Shown here: positions 50,341 through 59,103 of the stretch, one piece after another
Numbering within the stretch: the first letter of the stretch is position 1
Layout of the letters: every line of letters starts with the position of its first letter
DNA from: DASUPK01 sp963795665
GTDB taxonomy: Bacteria; Actinomycetota; Thermoleophilia; Solirubrobacterales; 70-9
Assembly: GCA_963795665.1 (NCBI GenBank)
Contig: CAWCIP010000027.1
Coordinates: forward strand, 124,001 to 188,000
Reading direction: 5' to 3'
Length of the DNA: 64,000 nt
Program-made: the position numbers and the translations under genes
The notes under the pieces: model-generated
Databases searched by the model: none
The model's input: the letters and a program-made list of their open reading frames with translations, nothing else
Told to the model about the DNA's origin: nothing

Positions 50341-51801
50341 TCAGCCGAGGCGCAGCACGGCCCGGCGGAAGGCCTGCCGGCCCGCCTCGTCGGAGATGTT
50401 GCCCTCGAGCGCGGCCACCATCTCGGCGACCGACCCCGCCTTGCGCGCGGCCTTGCGCACCAGGACCCGGGCCAGCGGCCCGATGTGGCGGGCGAGCGCC
50501 GCCTCGATCTCCACCAAGTCGCCTTCGCTCACCGGTGTCGAGCCGGCAGCCCCGGTCCAGCCGCCGGCCGTGGGCGCCAGGGCCGGGCTCGAACCCGAGG
50601 CCCGCGTGGCGCGGCCCGGACCGGTCCCGCTGCCGCCCGTACCGGTCGCGCTGCCGCCGCACTGGAGGCAGCGGCGGCGGAAGGCGTCGCGGGCTTCGCC
50701 GGGCGCGACCTGCTGCGCCAGCTCCTCGCACATCGCCTCGAGCGACGGCGCCGAGCGCGCGGTGCGCCGGACCAGAACCTTGGCCATCGGCCCGATGTGG
50801 GAGGTCAGGCGCTCCTCGATCCGGTTCAGGACGGCGGAGTCGAAGGCCGAGGCCGCACCGGTGCCCCGGGTCGTCGCGCCGGCCGCCGGCGGACGGATCT
50901 CGCTCGAGATCAGCGTCGCGCTCGGCTCGCCGGGCTGCGGCGTGTGACCCATCTGCAGCTGGTAGAGGTCGACGTCGAGCGACTGGACGTCCGGATACCG
51001 TTCGTCGCGGTCCTTGGCCAACATCTTGCGCAGCACCCGGCACATCCCCTCGGACAGCTTGGGCTCGAAGCTGCGCGGGTCGGGCAACGGCGAGAACAGG
51101 TGCATCGACATCACGTGCGGGCCCGAAGAGCCGGAGTATGGGGTGTGCCCGGTGACCAGGTGGTAGAGCGTCGCGCCCAGCGAGTAGATGTCGGCGCGGC
51201 CGTCGATGTCGCGCTGGCCGCGCACCTGCTCGGGCGAGATGTAGTGCGGCGTTCCGATCGCCGACCCGGTCTGGGTGATCGACTGCTCCTCGCCGATCCG
51301 CTTGGCGATGCCGAGATCGACGACCTTGACCTCGCCTCGCTGGGTCAGGATCAGGTTCTCCGGCTTGATGTCGCGGTGGACGATCCCCTCGGCGTGAGCC
51401 ACCGCGAGAGCCCGGCAGGCCTGGCGGACGATGAGCACGGCGTCCTTCTCCGGCCAGTGCCCGCTCTTCTTCAGATAGTGCCCGAGCGAGTGGCCGTCGA
51501 GCAGCTCCATCGCCAGGTAGTACGTGCCCTCGACCGAGCCGAAGGCGTAGATCTGGACGATGTTGGGGTGGTTGAGCCGCGCCACCGCCCGCGCTTCCTT
51601 GAGGAAACGCTCGACGAAGCCGGGCTCGTCGGCGAGCTCCGCGGCCAGGGTCTTGAGAGCGACCACCCGCTCGAGGGTCTTCTCGCGTGCGCGGTAGACG
51701 CGACCCATCCCCCCGGCGCCGAGGACTCCGAGGATCTCGTAGTCGCCGAACTGGGTGCCCGGGGCGAGCTCGTCGGGCGCGGAGGGGCCCTCTCCGCTCA
51801 T
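50341..51801 (-). CDS. PknB-type Ser/Thr protein kinase with a duplicated C-terminal DUF8082-like domain
   Basis: A 486-residue soluble kinase. Residues 15-290 are a complete kinase domain: GVLGAGGMGRVYRAREKTLE, catalytic Lys in VVALKTLA, GIVHRDIKPENLI, a DLG in place of DFG (VVDLGIAKRIG) and GTPHYISPEQVRG. After a Pro/Gly linker come two copies of the same helical domain (LTSHIGPMAKVLVRRTARSA and LARHIGPLARVLVRKAARKA), a pair seen at the end of many kinases in Acidobacteriota-like bacteria (DUF8082). There is no transmembrane helix. ATG 51801 overlaps the stop of the membrane heme-sensor gene, so the kinase probably receives its signal. Confidence 0.9.
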   Translation of the reverse strand: MSGEGPSAPDELAPGTQFGDYEILGVLGAGGMGRVYRAREKTLERVVALKTLAAELADEPGFVERFLKEARAVARLNHPNIVQIYAFGSVEGTYYLAMELLDGHSLGHYLKKSGHWPEKDAVLIVRQACRALAVAHAEGIVHRDIKPENLILTQRGEVKVVDLGIAKRIGEEQSITQTGSAIGTPHYISPEQVRGQRDIDGRADIYSLGATLYHLVTGHTPYSGSSGPHVMSMHLFSPLPDPRSFEPKLSEGMCRVLRKMLAKDRDERYPDVQSLDVDLYQLQMGHTPQPGEPSATLISSEIRPPAAGATTRGTGAASAFDSAVLNRIEERLTSHIGPMAKVLVRRTARSAPSLEAMCEELAQQVAPGEARDAFRRRCLQCGGSATGTGGSGTGPGRATRASGSSPALAPTAGGWTGAAGSTPVSEGDLVEIEAALARHIGPLARVLVRKAARKAGSVAEMVAALEGNISDEAGRQAFRRAVLRLG

Positions 51802-52361
51802 TCGTCTTCGAGCATGTGGAGGGCCTTGGCGAGGCTGATTCTCATCCGATTGAACGAGTTGGCGAGGACCGCGACCTCGTCGCTGCCGCTGACCTGGACC
51901 TCCGGGATGTCGAAGTTGCCGGTGCTGACCTGGTCGGCCATCCCCGCGAGCCTCCGCAGCGGCCGGATGACCACGGCCCAGAGCAGGAAGTTGAGAATCA
52001 GGAGCATGAGCAGGAAAACGCCCACCAGGGACCCGATCAGGGTCCGGAACGCCGTCTCGGCCATGCGCACGGGCACGGACATCGGAACCGTCACGATCTG
52101 GGCGCCGATGACCTCGTTCAGCTTCCAGCCGAAGCCGCCGTCCGGGCCGTAGGTCTTGATCAGCGTCTCCGGAGCGGTCTCGGGCGAGGTGTGGCAGGAC
52201 AGGCACCCGGCGTCGGTGATCTTGATCGGGCGCGCGAGGTAGAGCGACTGCCCGAGCGCCCCCTTGCGCTCGCCCACGACCTCTTTCAGGTTGTCGTCGG
52301 CGCGGAAGCCGTTGACGACGTCGGCCTCCCAGTCGACCGTCTCGATTCGGAGCCCGATGTT
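51798..52361 (-). CDS. DUF3365 heme-sensor and HAMP membrane protein, N-terminally cut by the junction
   Basis: The last 187 residues or so of a membrane sensor. Visible are the end of a DUF3365 (Tll0287-like) domain with a c-type heme motif CLSCH and AETLIKTYGPDG-like sequence (ETLIKTYGPDGGFGWKLNEV), one membrane helix (LIGSLVGVFLLMLLILNFLL) and a HAMP domain (IRPLRRLAGMADQVSTGNFD). Homology stops at about IETVDWEADV, where the DNA changes character at 52361; the signal peptide and first helix are missing. It ends in an ATGA overlap with the kinase gene. Heme sensor plus kinase suggests a redox or gas sensing pair. Confidence 0.8.
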   Translation of the reverse strand, partial: NIGLRIETVDWEADVVNGFRADDNLKEVVGERKGALGQSLYLARPIKITDAGCLSCHTSPETAPETLIKTYGPDGGFGWKLNEVIGAQIVTVPMSVPVRMAETAFRTLIGSLVGVFLLMLLILNFLLWAVVIRPLRRLAGMADQVSTGNFDIPEVQVSGSDEVAVLANSFNRMRISLAKALHMLEDE

Positions 52362-52364
52362 TAA
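52356..52364. other. Junction between two unlike sequences
   Basis: To the left, GC-rich coding sequence of the heme-sensor gene runs in frame up to about CCCGATG; to the right the sequence becomes AT-richer at once (TTTAAAACTCGTATC) and codes in another style and orientation. No terminal inverted repeat, target duplication or tRNA end is seen at the border. Everything to the right has actinobacterial-type genes. Confidence 0.6.
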
Positions 52365-52374
52365 AACTCGTATC

Positions 52375-52790
52375 TTTCTACGTAGCGCACAATACGACCG
52401 TGCGGAGCGCACGCTGGACCAAGCTTTCACTCACCCTGCGCTGCACGCCTATCCGCGGCTCCATGTGCAGGTAGTCAATGCGCGAGGATATGTGGCCATC
52501 GTAATGGGTGATCTGGCACTGGCCGCTGATTGTCTTCGTGAGGCGTGGAAGCTGGCGCAGGTCCCTACGAACTGCCGCACTTTCAATCTATTGTGAATGG
52601 CAACTGGGGTTGGTTCTATTTATCCAGTGGATCACCCGAAGAAGCTCTCGCGACGTCTCAGGATGTTCTGCTGAGATCTGGTACGTCCGATGACTACGAG
52701 CTAACGGTAGAAGCGGCGGTCATCGCAGGGCTTGCTCTGGTGGCGCTGATCGAAGGCAGGGGGTGGTGCCCCTCGCAAATGCTCTGGCTG
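52375..52790 (+). pseudogene. TPR-repeat protein fragment with a frameshift
   Basis: Frame 1 reads a TPR-like segment (YDRAERTLDQAFTHPALHAY, NARGYVAIVMGDLALAADCL, REAWKLAQ) and stops; the continuation (GPYELPHFQSIVNGNWGWFY, LSSGSPEEALATSQDVLLRS) is in another frame from about 52552. One added base near 52556-52560 would join them. There is no start codon, since it begins at the junction. Such TPR regions belong to large actinobacterial regulators (BTAD/LuxR type), but the other domains are not here. Confidence 0.5.
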
Positions 52791-53331
52791 CTGTCGTGGC
52801 AGCGACGCCAACCTTGGTGGACTCATGGGGCGGGGGGCCGGCTATCAGAGTTAATTGCAGCCGCCCGAACTGATACCACCACCGTCACCGAACCCGGCAT
52901 CGAATACTCGACGCAGGACCTTATCCAGCCCGCCACTCGTGCCTGGACCGAGAGTGCGACCCTGAACGCGATTGCGCATGTACACAAGGCTGATCCGCTG
53001 GCCCCCGTGGTGCCAGCGCATCGTTGTTCAACTGGTCGTCAGATGAACTCTTGGTCACAGTACCTGGAGGAACCGTTGTAACGGCACGGCAGGTGGAAAC
53101 AGCGCACCGGATATCGCTCGCTGTCGAGAAGCGATGCTGCTCCAACCCGCCGCGGCGACATCGGCCAGTGAGCGTCCAAGACCCCAACCGACCTGGACGT
53201 GATGCGGTAGCTGCCCTTCCATGCGCCGATACCGTTGTACCGCGGGGCCATGTCGATGGTGTCGGTGCGCATGACTGGCTAAACCTGCGGAATGGTCGTC
53301 TTCTGGGTGATCGCGCTCAGCGGTGACCTAC
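52791..53331. other. No intact gene; broken coding-like pieces
   Basis: The plus strand continues a frame to 53081 without recognisable protein features after VEAAVIAGLALVALIEG. On the minus strand 53039-53272 there is a protein-like piece (MRTDTIDMAPRYNGIGAWKG, SYRITSRSVGVLDAHW) in the right place to be the rest of the secreted protein at 53332-53598 after frameshifts. I see no RNA gene. Confidence 0.35.
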
Positions 53332-53598
53332 TTACCGTTGAGCCAATAAGCTGCAGCTGTTGGTAGACGACGACGTCCTGGGCGCCGCCGAAGGCAACCG
53401 ATCCGTTTCGGGTAGATCGTGATCCCCGAAATGATGAACCTGGTCCGCCGACATAGGCAGATAGGGAATTGAAACCTGCCCCGGCTTGCCGCTGGCGTTG
53501 GCCACCGACGCCGACGCGTGCCCCGCAGGAACCAGCAGCAGAGCCATCACGAAGGCCATCAAGGACAGGACCGACCTGGACCATGCCCGAAGACACAC
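53332..53598 (-). pseudogene. Start of a secreted actinobacterial protein, apparently broken
   Basis: From 53598 the frame codes a clear signal peptide (LSLMAFVMALLLVPAGHASA) and then GQVSIPYLPMSADQVHHFGD before it goes out of a plausible frame. Another frame gives the likely continuation (NGSVAFGGAQDVVVYQQLQL, IGSTVSRSPLSAITQKT), and a third continues at 53039-53272. At least two frame changes are needed, so this is a decayed gene or badly read sequence. The 88-residue open frame itself could be expressed, but its end looks like a shifted read. Confidence 0.45.
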
Positions 53599-54527
53599 GG
53601 GGACCGCCGGTCAGCGCGGGTACGAGTTCTGATCTCGGCTACGGATGCTCCGGCGGTGACGCTCCTCGGTGAGGACGGCGCTCATGTCTCTGGTCCTTCG
53701 ATGGAGGAGGCCCCGTTGTGGGCCTCTCTGACTCCAACAACATTCGCCGAACGCCATTATCCAACTCTATCCGCCGCTCTAACCACACGAACAGGGCACC
53801 GGCGACCAGGTTGATCCCTGTCCAAACACGCCAACCTCCTCAGCAGCTGCTCCTCGTCGAACGTGCACAGCCGATCGGCCTACGGATCGAACTCCCCCGG
53901 CGCTCCATCCCGCCGAAGGAAGAACCCAACTCAAACGCTGAAGTCCGCCGGCGCCACTCCCCCTGGTCCTGTCCAAACCGCCTGTGCCCAACTCACCCCG
54001 GGAACGCCGCCCGCCTCGCATGGGACATCAGTAATCACGACGACGAGGACGAAACTGACCCGGCCCGCCGACGTTGGCGCTACGCCGTCCGGTCCGGTGA
54101 GACGAAGGGCGGCTTCGTCCAAGCGGAGCATGGTTACCGCGGCGACCTAGACAGCTCGATCGACGGGATCGTGATCCGCCCGCCTTGGCTGATCAGACCG
54201 AGCAGCGGCGACCACCGAAGCATAGCCATGGGGTCGGCGTCGAGCTCGGCGCGGTTCATGCCCAGCACCACCAGTCGGCCGGCGCGGCCCGCAGGCGCGA
54301 CGCCCAGGACGACATCAGGTCCAGGACCCGCAGTCGGTGGATGTTGGCTCAGGCTCCGGGCGGCGTTGGAACCATTAAGCGCAGGACCGGTCTGTGGTCC
54401 CATGCCTCGCGTCCGAGGCCCGCGCGGTCAATCAGCGCGCCGCCGGGCCGCCCTGTCAGGGTCAGCGCCGGGGAAGGACAGCCGCGCCGCCCAGCGGCGG
54501 CGCCGAACCAGGCCCCGCCACGACGAA
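53599..54527. other. Gene-poor stretch, no intact gene recognised
   Basis: About 930 bases. Several minus-strand frames look weakly protein-like, for example VVLGMNRAELDADPMAMLRW near 54134-54300 and LRLTGPDGVAPTSAGRVSFV near 53931-54131, but each is interrupted by stops or frame changes and none has a ribosome binding site. I read it as decayed coding sequence. No tRNA, CRISPR or complete insertion sequence is seen. Confidence 0.35.
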
Positions 54528-54530
54528 CCG

Positions 54531-54705
54531 GGGATATTTTCACGCGGATCCGAGCGGATGTTTCCACGCGGATCCGCGCGGGAATGTTTGCGCGGATCCC
54601 AGGGGATGTTTTAAGCGGATCCGCGCGGGAATGTTTGCGCGTAGATCTCAGGGTACGTTTTCGAGCGGATCCCAGCGGAAATGCTTTGCGCGGATCCCAG
54701 CGGAC
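54531..54705. repeat. Iteron-like array: seven repeats, period 24-25 bases
   Basis: The core GCGGATCC(C/G)(A/C)GCGG with a preceding ATGTTT recurs with GCGGATCC at 54544, 54568, 54592, 54615, a degenerate copy near 54640 (AGATCT), 54665 and 54690. The spacings are 24, 24, 23, 25, 25 and 25. Regular directly repeated sites in an otherwise gene-poor stretch are typical of replication-protein binding sites (iterons) or partition sites. A coding origin (8-residue repeats) is possible but no gene surrounds it. Confidence 0.6.
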
Positions 54706-54715
54706 AATCTGAGGG

Positions 54716-55174
54716 ACGAACTATAACCATGTGCCGGAACAACTCGAAGATGGCAAATTGATTGAGGATGTCATTGCGAAGATCCCTCGGACTGGTTATG
54801 GAGGCTCTCAACACCAGGCCGAGAGGGGCCAGGCAGCGTCCTCAGATGTACTCAGATGGGCTCTGACCGGCGCAGATAGGTCGCAGCTGACACCGAGTCG
54901 GCGCCCGGGACGATGGGCATTTGCTCACGGGAGTTCCGGCTGTTCCGGAGTGTTGGGCGAGAATGGTGACAGCCCCTTATGGGGTGAATATTGAATGCGA
55001 GATGGATTCAGGCTTGGACTGACCGCCATCGTTCGGGAGTCACCATTCCTTGGAACCTTCCGCCAGGAAGTCGCCAATCCGTCGGCCGTGTCAGGCGGCC
55101 TATCAAAGAAGGGTACGCACACATGAAGTCTCGTCAACTTCAGCCCGGTCTACGCCCGTCATGCGGTCAAGCGC
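54716..55174. other. Spacer with no secure gene
   Basis: It follows the iteron-like array. A plus-strand frame from GTG 54731 (PEQLEDGKLIEDVIAKIPRT) gives 87 residues but has no ribosome binding site or known motif. At 55113-55174 there is a frame (NFSPVYARHAVKRM) that leads into the next gene without a usual start codon. Confidence 0.3.
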
Positions 55175-55414
55175 ATGAGGACCCTGCTGATCTCTGAGAG
55201 CGAGGTGACGTTCACGCTCCGGGCGCCGCTGATGACCCTGCCGGGCGGGCCGGGACACGTCGACGGCCGGGTGGTCTACGTAGGGGACCGGGTCCTTGTC
55301 GTCCTCGCCGAGGTCAGTCACACCGTGATCAGCGTCAAGTTGCGGTCGCGCCGGCCGTACATCCACGGGATCCACAACATGCGCAACCATCCCGATGCGC
55401 GCGCTGCTGCCTGA
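55175..55414 (+). CDS. Small hypothetical actinobacterial protein
   Basis: A 79-residue protein rich in beta strands (SESEVTFTLRAPLMTLPGG, GRVVYVGDRVLVVLAEVSHT, VISVKLRSRRPYIHG). The frame is open upstream and reads NFSPVYARHAVKRM just before the first ATG, so the true protein may be longer (RHAVKRM recalls DUF4258-type toxins, a weak hint). It precedes the next gene by 48 bases. Function unknown. Confidence 0.5.
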   Translation: MRTLLISESEVTFTLRAPLMTLPGGPGHVDGRVVYVGDRVLVVLAEVSHTVISVKLRSRRPYIHGIHNMRNHPDARAAA

Positions 55415-55462
55415 GCTGCCCACCCCCTCCTTCCCCGCACCATCCATCGAAAGGTGACCATC

Positions 55463-56114
55463 ATGTTCGATCACATCACCAGCCGCGGACGACCTCCCCG
55501 GTGTCCCTGGCTTCTTCATCCCGTTCGCCGGCCTGACCGCCGATGACCTGAGCCGCATCACAGCGATCACTCGGCACCGCCGCTCGGAGCGCGATGGCAC
55601 CGACCAGAGCCCGGGCGGCCCGGGCCGCCTCCGCCGGAGCCGGCCAGCACCGAGCATCACCGCCACCCCGTTCGCGCCGCCACGGCCGGGGTGGGGGCTC
55701 AGCGAGGTGGACGTCGTCCTGGCCTGCCTTGAACATGCTCCGAACGGGTCCATCCGTGGCCTGGCCATCCGTGAGGCACTCAACGGGGACGGCACCATCA
55801 GTCGGGACCGGATCTACCAGCTCGGGTACCCGGAAAACAAGGCGCTCAAGGGCTTCTCCAGGCCGGTGGACAGTGCCATCCGGTCGCTGACCAGCTCCGG
55901 CAAACTCACCCCCGCGGTGCGCGCACCGCTGCTGTCACCTGTCTACGACTACGGCGCAGCGGGAACAGCCTCGCGGTACCGCGTTCCACCTGACCTGGTC
56001 AACGACTGGCACCCCGCGCCGCCGGGGACGGACAAGCCGCCTGACCGGGCATCACGAGGCCGAGCTCCGGTGACAACCTCCGGAGCTCGGCCGGCGTCCT
56101 GTCCAAGGAGCTGA
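55463..56114 (+). CDS. Hypothetical protein with winged-helix-like part, probably frameshifted
   Basis: ATG 55463 with AAGG upstream begins MFDHITSRG, then the likely protein goes on in another frame (DDLPGVPGFFIPFAGLTADD) after one missing base near 55490. The secure part is 55707 onward (GSIRGLAIREALNGDGTISR, DRIYQLGYPENKALKGFSRP), which looks like a DNA-binding helix-turn-helix region, followed by YDYGAAGTASRYRVPPDL. The end is uncertain, since another frame stops at 56071-56073, just before a hairpin. Family unknown; small genes of this type are common on actinobacterial mobile elements. Confidence 0.45.
56058..56092 (+). terminator. Strong hairpin, probable terminator
   Basis: A perfect 13-bp stem, GGCCGAGCTCCGG (56058-56070) with CCGGAGCTCGGCC (56080-56092), and a 9-base loop. 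It lies between a plus-strand gene and a convergent minus-strand gene, so it could end transcription in both directions. No T-run follows, as is common in GC-rich actinobacteria. Confidence 0.6.
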
Positions 56115-56155
56115 CGCCGTCGGCACTGCGTCAAGTGCAGCTGCTGAGCTCATGA

Positions 56156-56731
56156 TCAGTGAGGCGCAAGGTCGATGATCCCGACGTCTGCGAGGGACTG
56201 AAGGTAGTCGTCAGGGTGGGCGTTGCGGAGCCAGATGATGTTGCTGGGGTCCTGGACGTCGCCGTCGATGCCGGAGATGGGTGGGAGCCGGTCGGTGTAG
56301 GGCCGGTACATGCCCTCGAGCAGGACGAGCGGGACGGGTGGGTCCCAGCGTTGGATGTCGGGCATCTTGTCGAGGTCGGCCAGCAGGATCGCTTCCTGTT
56401 CGGGGGTGATGGTGATGCCGTTGTTCTCGGCGTCGACGAGGAGCTGCGCGACGAGCGCGTCGCGGATCCGGACTGCGTGTTCGGCGCGGAGCAACGCCCT
56501 TCCGGAGGGGTCGGCGTCTTGGTAGCCGGGGATCCACTCGCCCAGGAGGTCGTCCGCGGTTTCCGCGTAGACCAGGTCACCGCTGTTGTCGTGGTCGACC
56601 CACCTGTATTGGTACGGCTGCCCGGCGGGGGTGAGGGGGGCGACCTGGTCGCCGTGGTGGTTGCGGGGCAGCTGGTCCGGGCGGATGCGCAGGATGCCGG
56701 CGGCGCCGGCGCCGTCAAAGTCGCTGGTCAT
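56156..56731 (-). CDS. Acidic hypothetical protein
   Basis: A 191-residue soluble acidic protein (RIRPDQLPRNHHGDQVAPLT, YQYRWVDHDNSGDLVYAETA, NNGITITPEQEAILLADLDK). ATG 56731 has GGGAGGAA six bases upstream. No family is recognised. It is the last minus-strand gene of the right-hand group, 88 bases after the amidoligase gene; that spacer contains CCGGTAA and CCGGTGA, like the repeats at 59.4-59.6 kb, so shared regulation is possible. Confidence 0.7.
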   Translation of the reverse strand: MTSDFDGAGAAGILRIRPDQLPRNHHGDQVAPLTPAGQPYQYRWVDHDNSGDLVYAETADDLLGEWIPGYQDADPSGRALLRAEHAVRIRDALVAQLLVDAENNGITITPEQEAILLADLDKMPDIQRWDPPVPLVLLEGMYRPYTDRLPPISGIDGDVQDPSNIIWLRNAHPDDYLQSLADVGIIDLAPH

Positions 56732-56819
56732 CGGTTGTTCCTCCCATGCTGCGAGTACTCAGAGTAGCGAACTGCCGGTAATATGTGTCGCCGGTGATAC
56801 GGAATACCAGTACAAGTGG

Positions 56820-58970
56820 TCACCGCAGGTATTCGCGGGTGAAGTTGCGGGCGCCGAGGCCGGCCGCCCACAGGGCGGCAGCTTGTTGCTTGTCGGCGTC
56901 GCGGCGGAACAAGTCGTCGATCAGTCCGCGGATTTGCCTGCTGTCGTCGGCGAAGTCGGGTCGGTCGGGGTTCAACGTGCCCGCCGGTGTGCGTTCCCCG
57001 GCCGGGAAGGTGAGATCCCGGTTGCGGGCGGTGTAGTCGAGCATCGCGGTGGACATTTTGATCTGCGCCTGGATCCGGCCGGGCTCGAGGGACCCGTCCC
57101 AGAGCCGGAACTCGACCCGGCTGCTGCTCGCTGTTGGTGCTGTGCGACTGGCGGCGATGTGCCCGATGTTCGCGAAGCTGTACCGGCCCAGGGTGTTCCG
57201 GGCGGTGTTGATGCTGGTGTATCCCTGGTCCGGTGGGGCCGGCATGGCGGCGGAGTAGGACTGGCCGCGGTGTCGGCCGGCGGCGGCCATGATGTGCAGG
57301 TCCCGTTGGTGGTGGTGCATCAGCCGCAGGAACCGGGTGAGCCGAACTGCCCGCCCGGCTTGTTCAGGGGCGCTGACGGTGATGTGGGACCCGGTGCTCG
57401 CGCTCGCGGTGCCGCCGTGGTGGGTGATGATGCCGCAGACCTGGTGCAGCCGCTGCCAGGTTTCTGGGGTGTCGGACAGGATCGGTGAGACCACTTCCCC
57501 GCCGTTGACGCTGCCGTCGTGTTCGTACATCCACCCGCCGAGCAGGTTCCGCTGGTACCCGTGGTGCGCCCCGGAGTGGTAACCGGATTGCCGGTCGTGG
57601 GTGGTGAAGTTGTTCTCGTACAGGGCCCGGGCGACCCGGGCGACGGCGAGCTGATCGACGCTTCTGGAGGCGTACCGGTAGTGCTGGTTGATCCGCTGGT
57701 CGAGGTCGAGGTCGCCGTGCCGGGGTGCGTTGTTGTGCACGTCGAACTCGAGCTCGACGCCGAAGTCTCGGGTGGCGCCGTACCCGTACAGCCCGGGTTC
57801 GGTGTCGGTGGCGTCGATCCACGGCACCTGCTCATGGGTGGGTCTGGCGAGGGCGGCCCGGACGTCGCTGGCGAACCGTGCCGGGTCCTGGGCGTAGCTG
57901 AAGGTGGACAGGTTCGGCGCAGCCGGGAGCGCGGCCTCGGTGGCCGGCCGGGTGGTTGCCGACCCGCCGGCGATGGCGGCCGCGGTGGCCTGCGCGGTTG
58001 CGGCGCGGGAGTCGATCAGTTGCTGTGCCAACGCATCCCGGACCCCGGTCGCCGCCGCCTGGGTGTGCGGGCAACCCTGACCGGGGGCGTACCCGTCGCA
58101 GGTGCATGCCAGGTGCGCGGTGTTGATCGAGACGTGGTCGTCGGTGTCCAGGGCGCCGCTCAGTGATCCGGTGAGGTGTTCACCGCCGGGGTAGGTCGCT
58201 TGGAAGGGGAACTCGACACCTTCCCCGCGGACCCGTTCCAGGCCGCCGATGATCTGCTCGAGCGGGGCGATCCGAACCGGCAGATCGGTACCGGAAGGGC
58301 CGATGCGCGGAAGTACCCGGTTGGTGAGAGGTGTGGGGAACAGCGGGGTCACGGGTCCGAGTGCGCCGGCCCGGATGCCGCCGCGCCGGCCGAGGCAGTT
58401 GTGGGTGGCCCCGGTGAACTGTCCGCAGTCCGCGCACCGCCGGCGTACCCCGGCGGCGGCGGCCTGGACGGCGTCGCGGTACTGGAAGGCGGGGTTGCCT
58501 TGGAGCCGGTCCCGGTACAGGTGGTCGGGGTCGGTGCCGGTGCGGAGTTGTTCGGCCAGGGCCGGTGGGACGTCGCGGTAGGCCAGCACCGCCCCGTCGG
58601 GGGTGACGACCTCCAATCGCCCTGAGCCGGGGTGGTACCCGGTTCCGGCGACGACCGTGCCGGTGGTCTGCACGTACCGGTGGTCGTCGATGAGTTCGTT
58701 GCGGCCGTCTGGGTTGTCGGGTCGGGCAGCGAGGGCGGCGAGGCCGGATCTGGTCCGTGGGTCCAGCGGCAGGCCGGGCCAGGCGCGGCGTTGCTCGGTG
58801 GTGGCGCGGGGTTGCCGACCGGTCGGTGCGTCGCGCCGGCCCTGCTCGTAACTGGTGAGCGCGTCGGCATCGGGAACCCCGATCCGGGCTGCCTCGGTGG
58901 CCAGGTGGTCGTCCATCAGCCGGGCGGCCCGGATGGCCCGGTCCCGGATCCGCTGCGCGGCGTAGACCAT
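56820..58970 (-). CDS. Amidoligase-like protein with SWIM zinc finger
   Basis: A protein of at least 716 residues. A middle SWIM-type zinc finger is seen (HLACTCDGYAPGQGCPHTQA, near 289-302, pattern CxCx(n)CxH) with a further CxxC pair at CADCGQFTGATHNCLG. The C-terminal half is an amidoligase (COOH-NH2 ligase) domain: ATRDFGVELEFDVHNN, GWMYEHDGSVNGGEVVSPIL, GTASASTGSHITVSAPEQAG and SSRVEFRLWDGSLEPGRIQA. Such enzymes join amino and carboxyl groups in peptides or cell-wall parts, and occur on actinobacterial phages and plasmids. ATG 58970 is only the first start codon: coding sequence continues upstream (AWDTFRSATATRITAHPGLR) with no start and meets the 57-residue frame below, so a +1 frameshift near 59105 is likely and the full protein would begin at 59277. 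Confidence 0.7.
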   Translation of the reverse strand: MVYAAQRIRDRAIRAARLMDDHLATEAARIGVPDADALTSYEQGRRDAPTGRQPRATTEQRRAWPGLPLDPRTRSGLAALAARPDNPDGRNELIDDHRYVQTTGTVVAGTGYHPGSGRLEVVTPDGAVLAYRDVPPALAEQLRTGTDPDHLYRDRLQGNPAFQYRDAVQAAAAGVRRRCADCGQFTGATHNCLGRRGGIRAGALGPVTPLFPTPLTNRVLPRIGPSGTDLPVRIAPLEQIIGGLERVRGEGVEFPFQATYPGGEHLTGSLSGALDTDDHVSINTAHLACTCDGYAPGQGCPHTQAAATGVRDALAQQLIDSRAATAQATAAAIAGGSATTRPATEAALPAAPNLSTFSYAQDPARFASDVRAALARPTHEQVPWIDATDTEPGLYGYGATRDFGVELEFDVHNNAPRHGDLDLDQRINQHYRYASRSVDQLAVARVARALYENNFTTHDRQSGYHSGAHHGYQRNLLGGWMYEHDGSVNGGEVVSPILSDTPETWQRLHQVCGIITHHGGTASASTGSHITVSAPEQAGRAVRLTRFLRLMHHHQRDLHIMAAAGRHRGQSYSAAMPAPPDQGYTSINTARNTLGRYSFANIGHIAASRTAPTASSSRVEFRLWDGSLEPGRIQAQIKMSTAMLDYTARNRDLTFPAGERTPAGTLNPDRPDFADDSRQIRGLIDDLFRRDADKQQAAALWAAGLGARNFTREYLR

Positions 58971-59103
58971 GTCGGCCGGTGGGGTGTCGCCTGCTTGGGT
59001 GATGCGGCGCAGCAGCCCGGCGCGGCGTTGCGGTCGCAGCCCGGGGTGCGCGGTGATGCGGGTCGCGGTGGCACTGCGGAACGTGTCCCATGCGGCGGCC
59101 GGG

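Noticed and set aside
54531..54705. Possible CRISPR array
   Set aside because: Repeats follow one another with only a few variable bases and no spacer-sized unique sequence; no cas gene is near.
54731..54994. An 87-codon plus-strand frame from GTG
   Set aside because: No ribosome binding site, no homology recognised and an equally good frame on the other strand.
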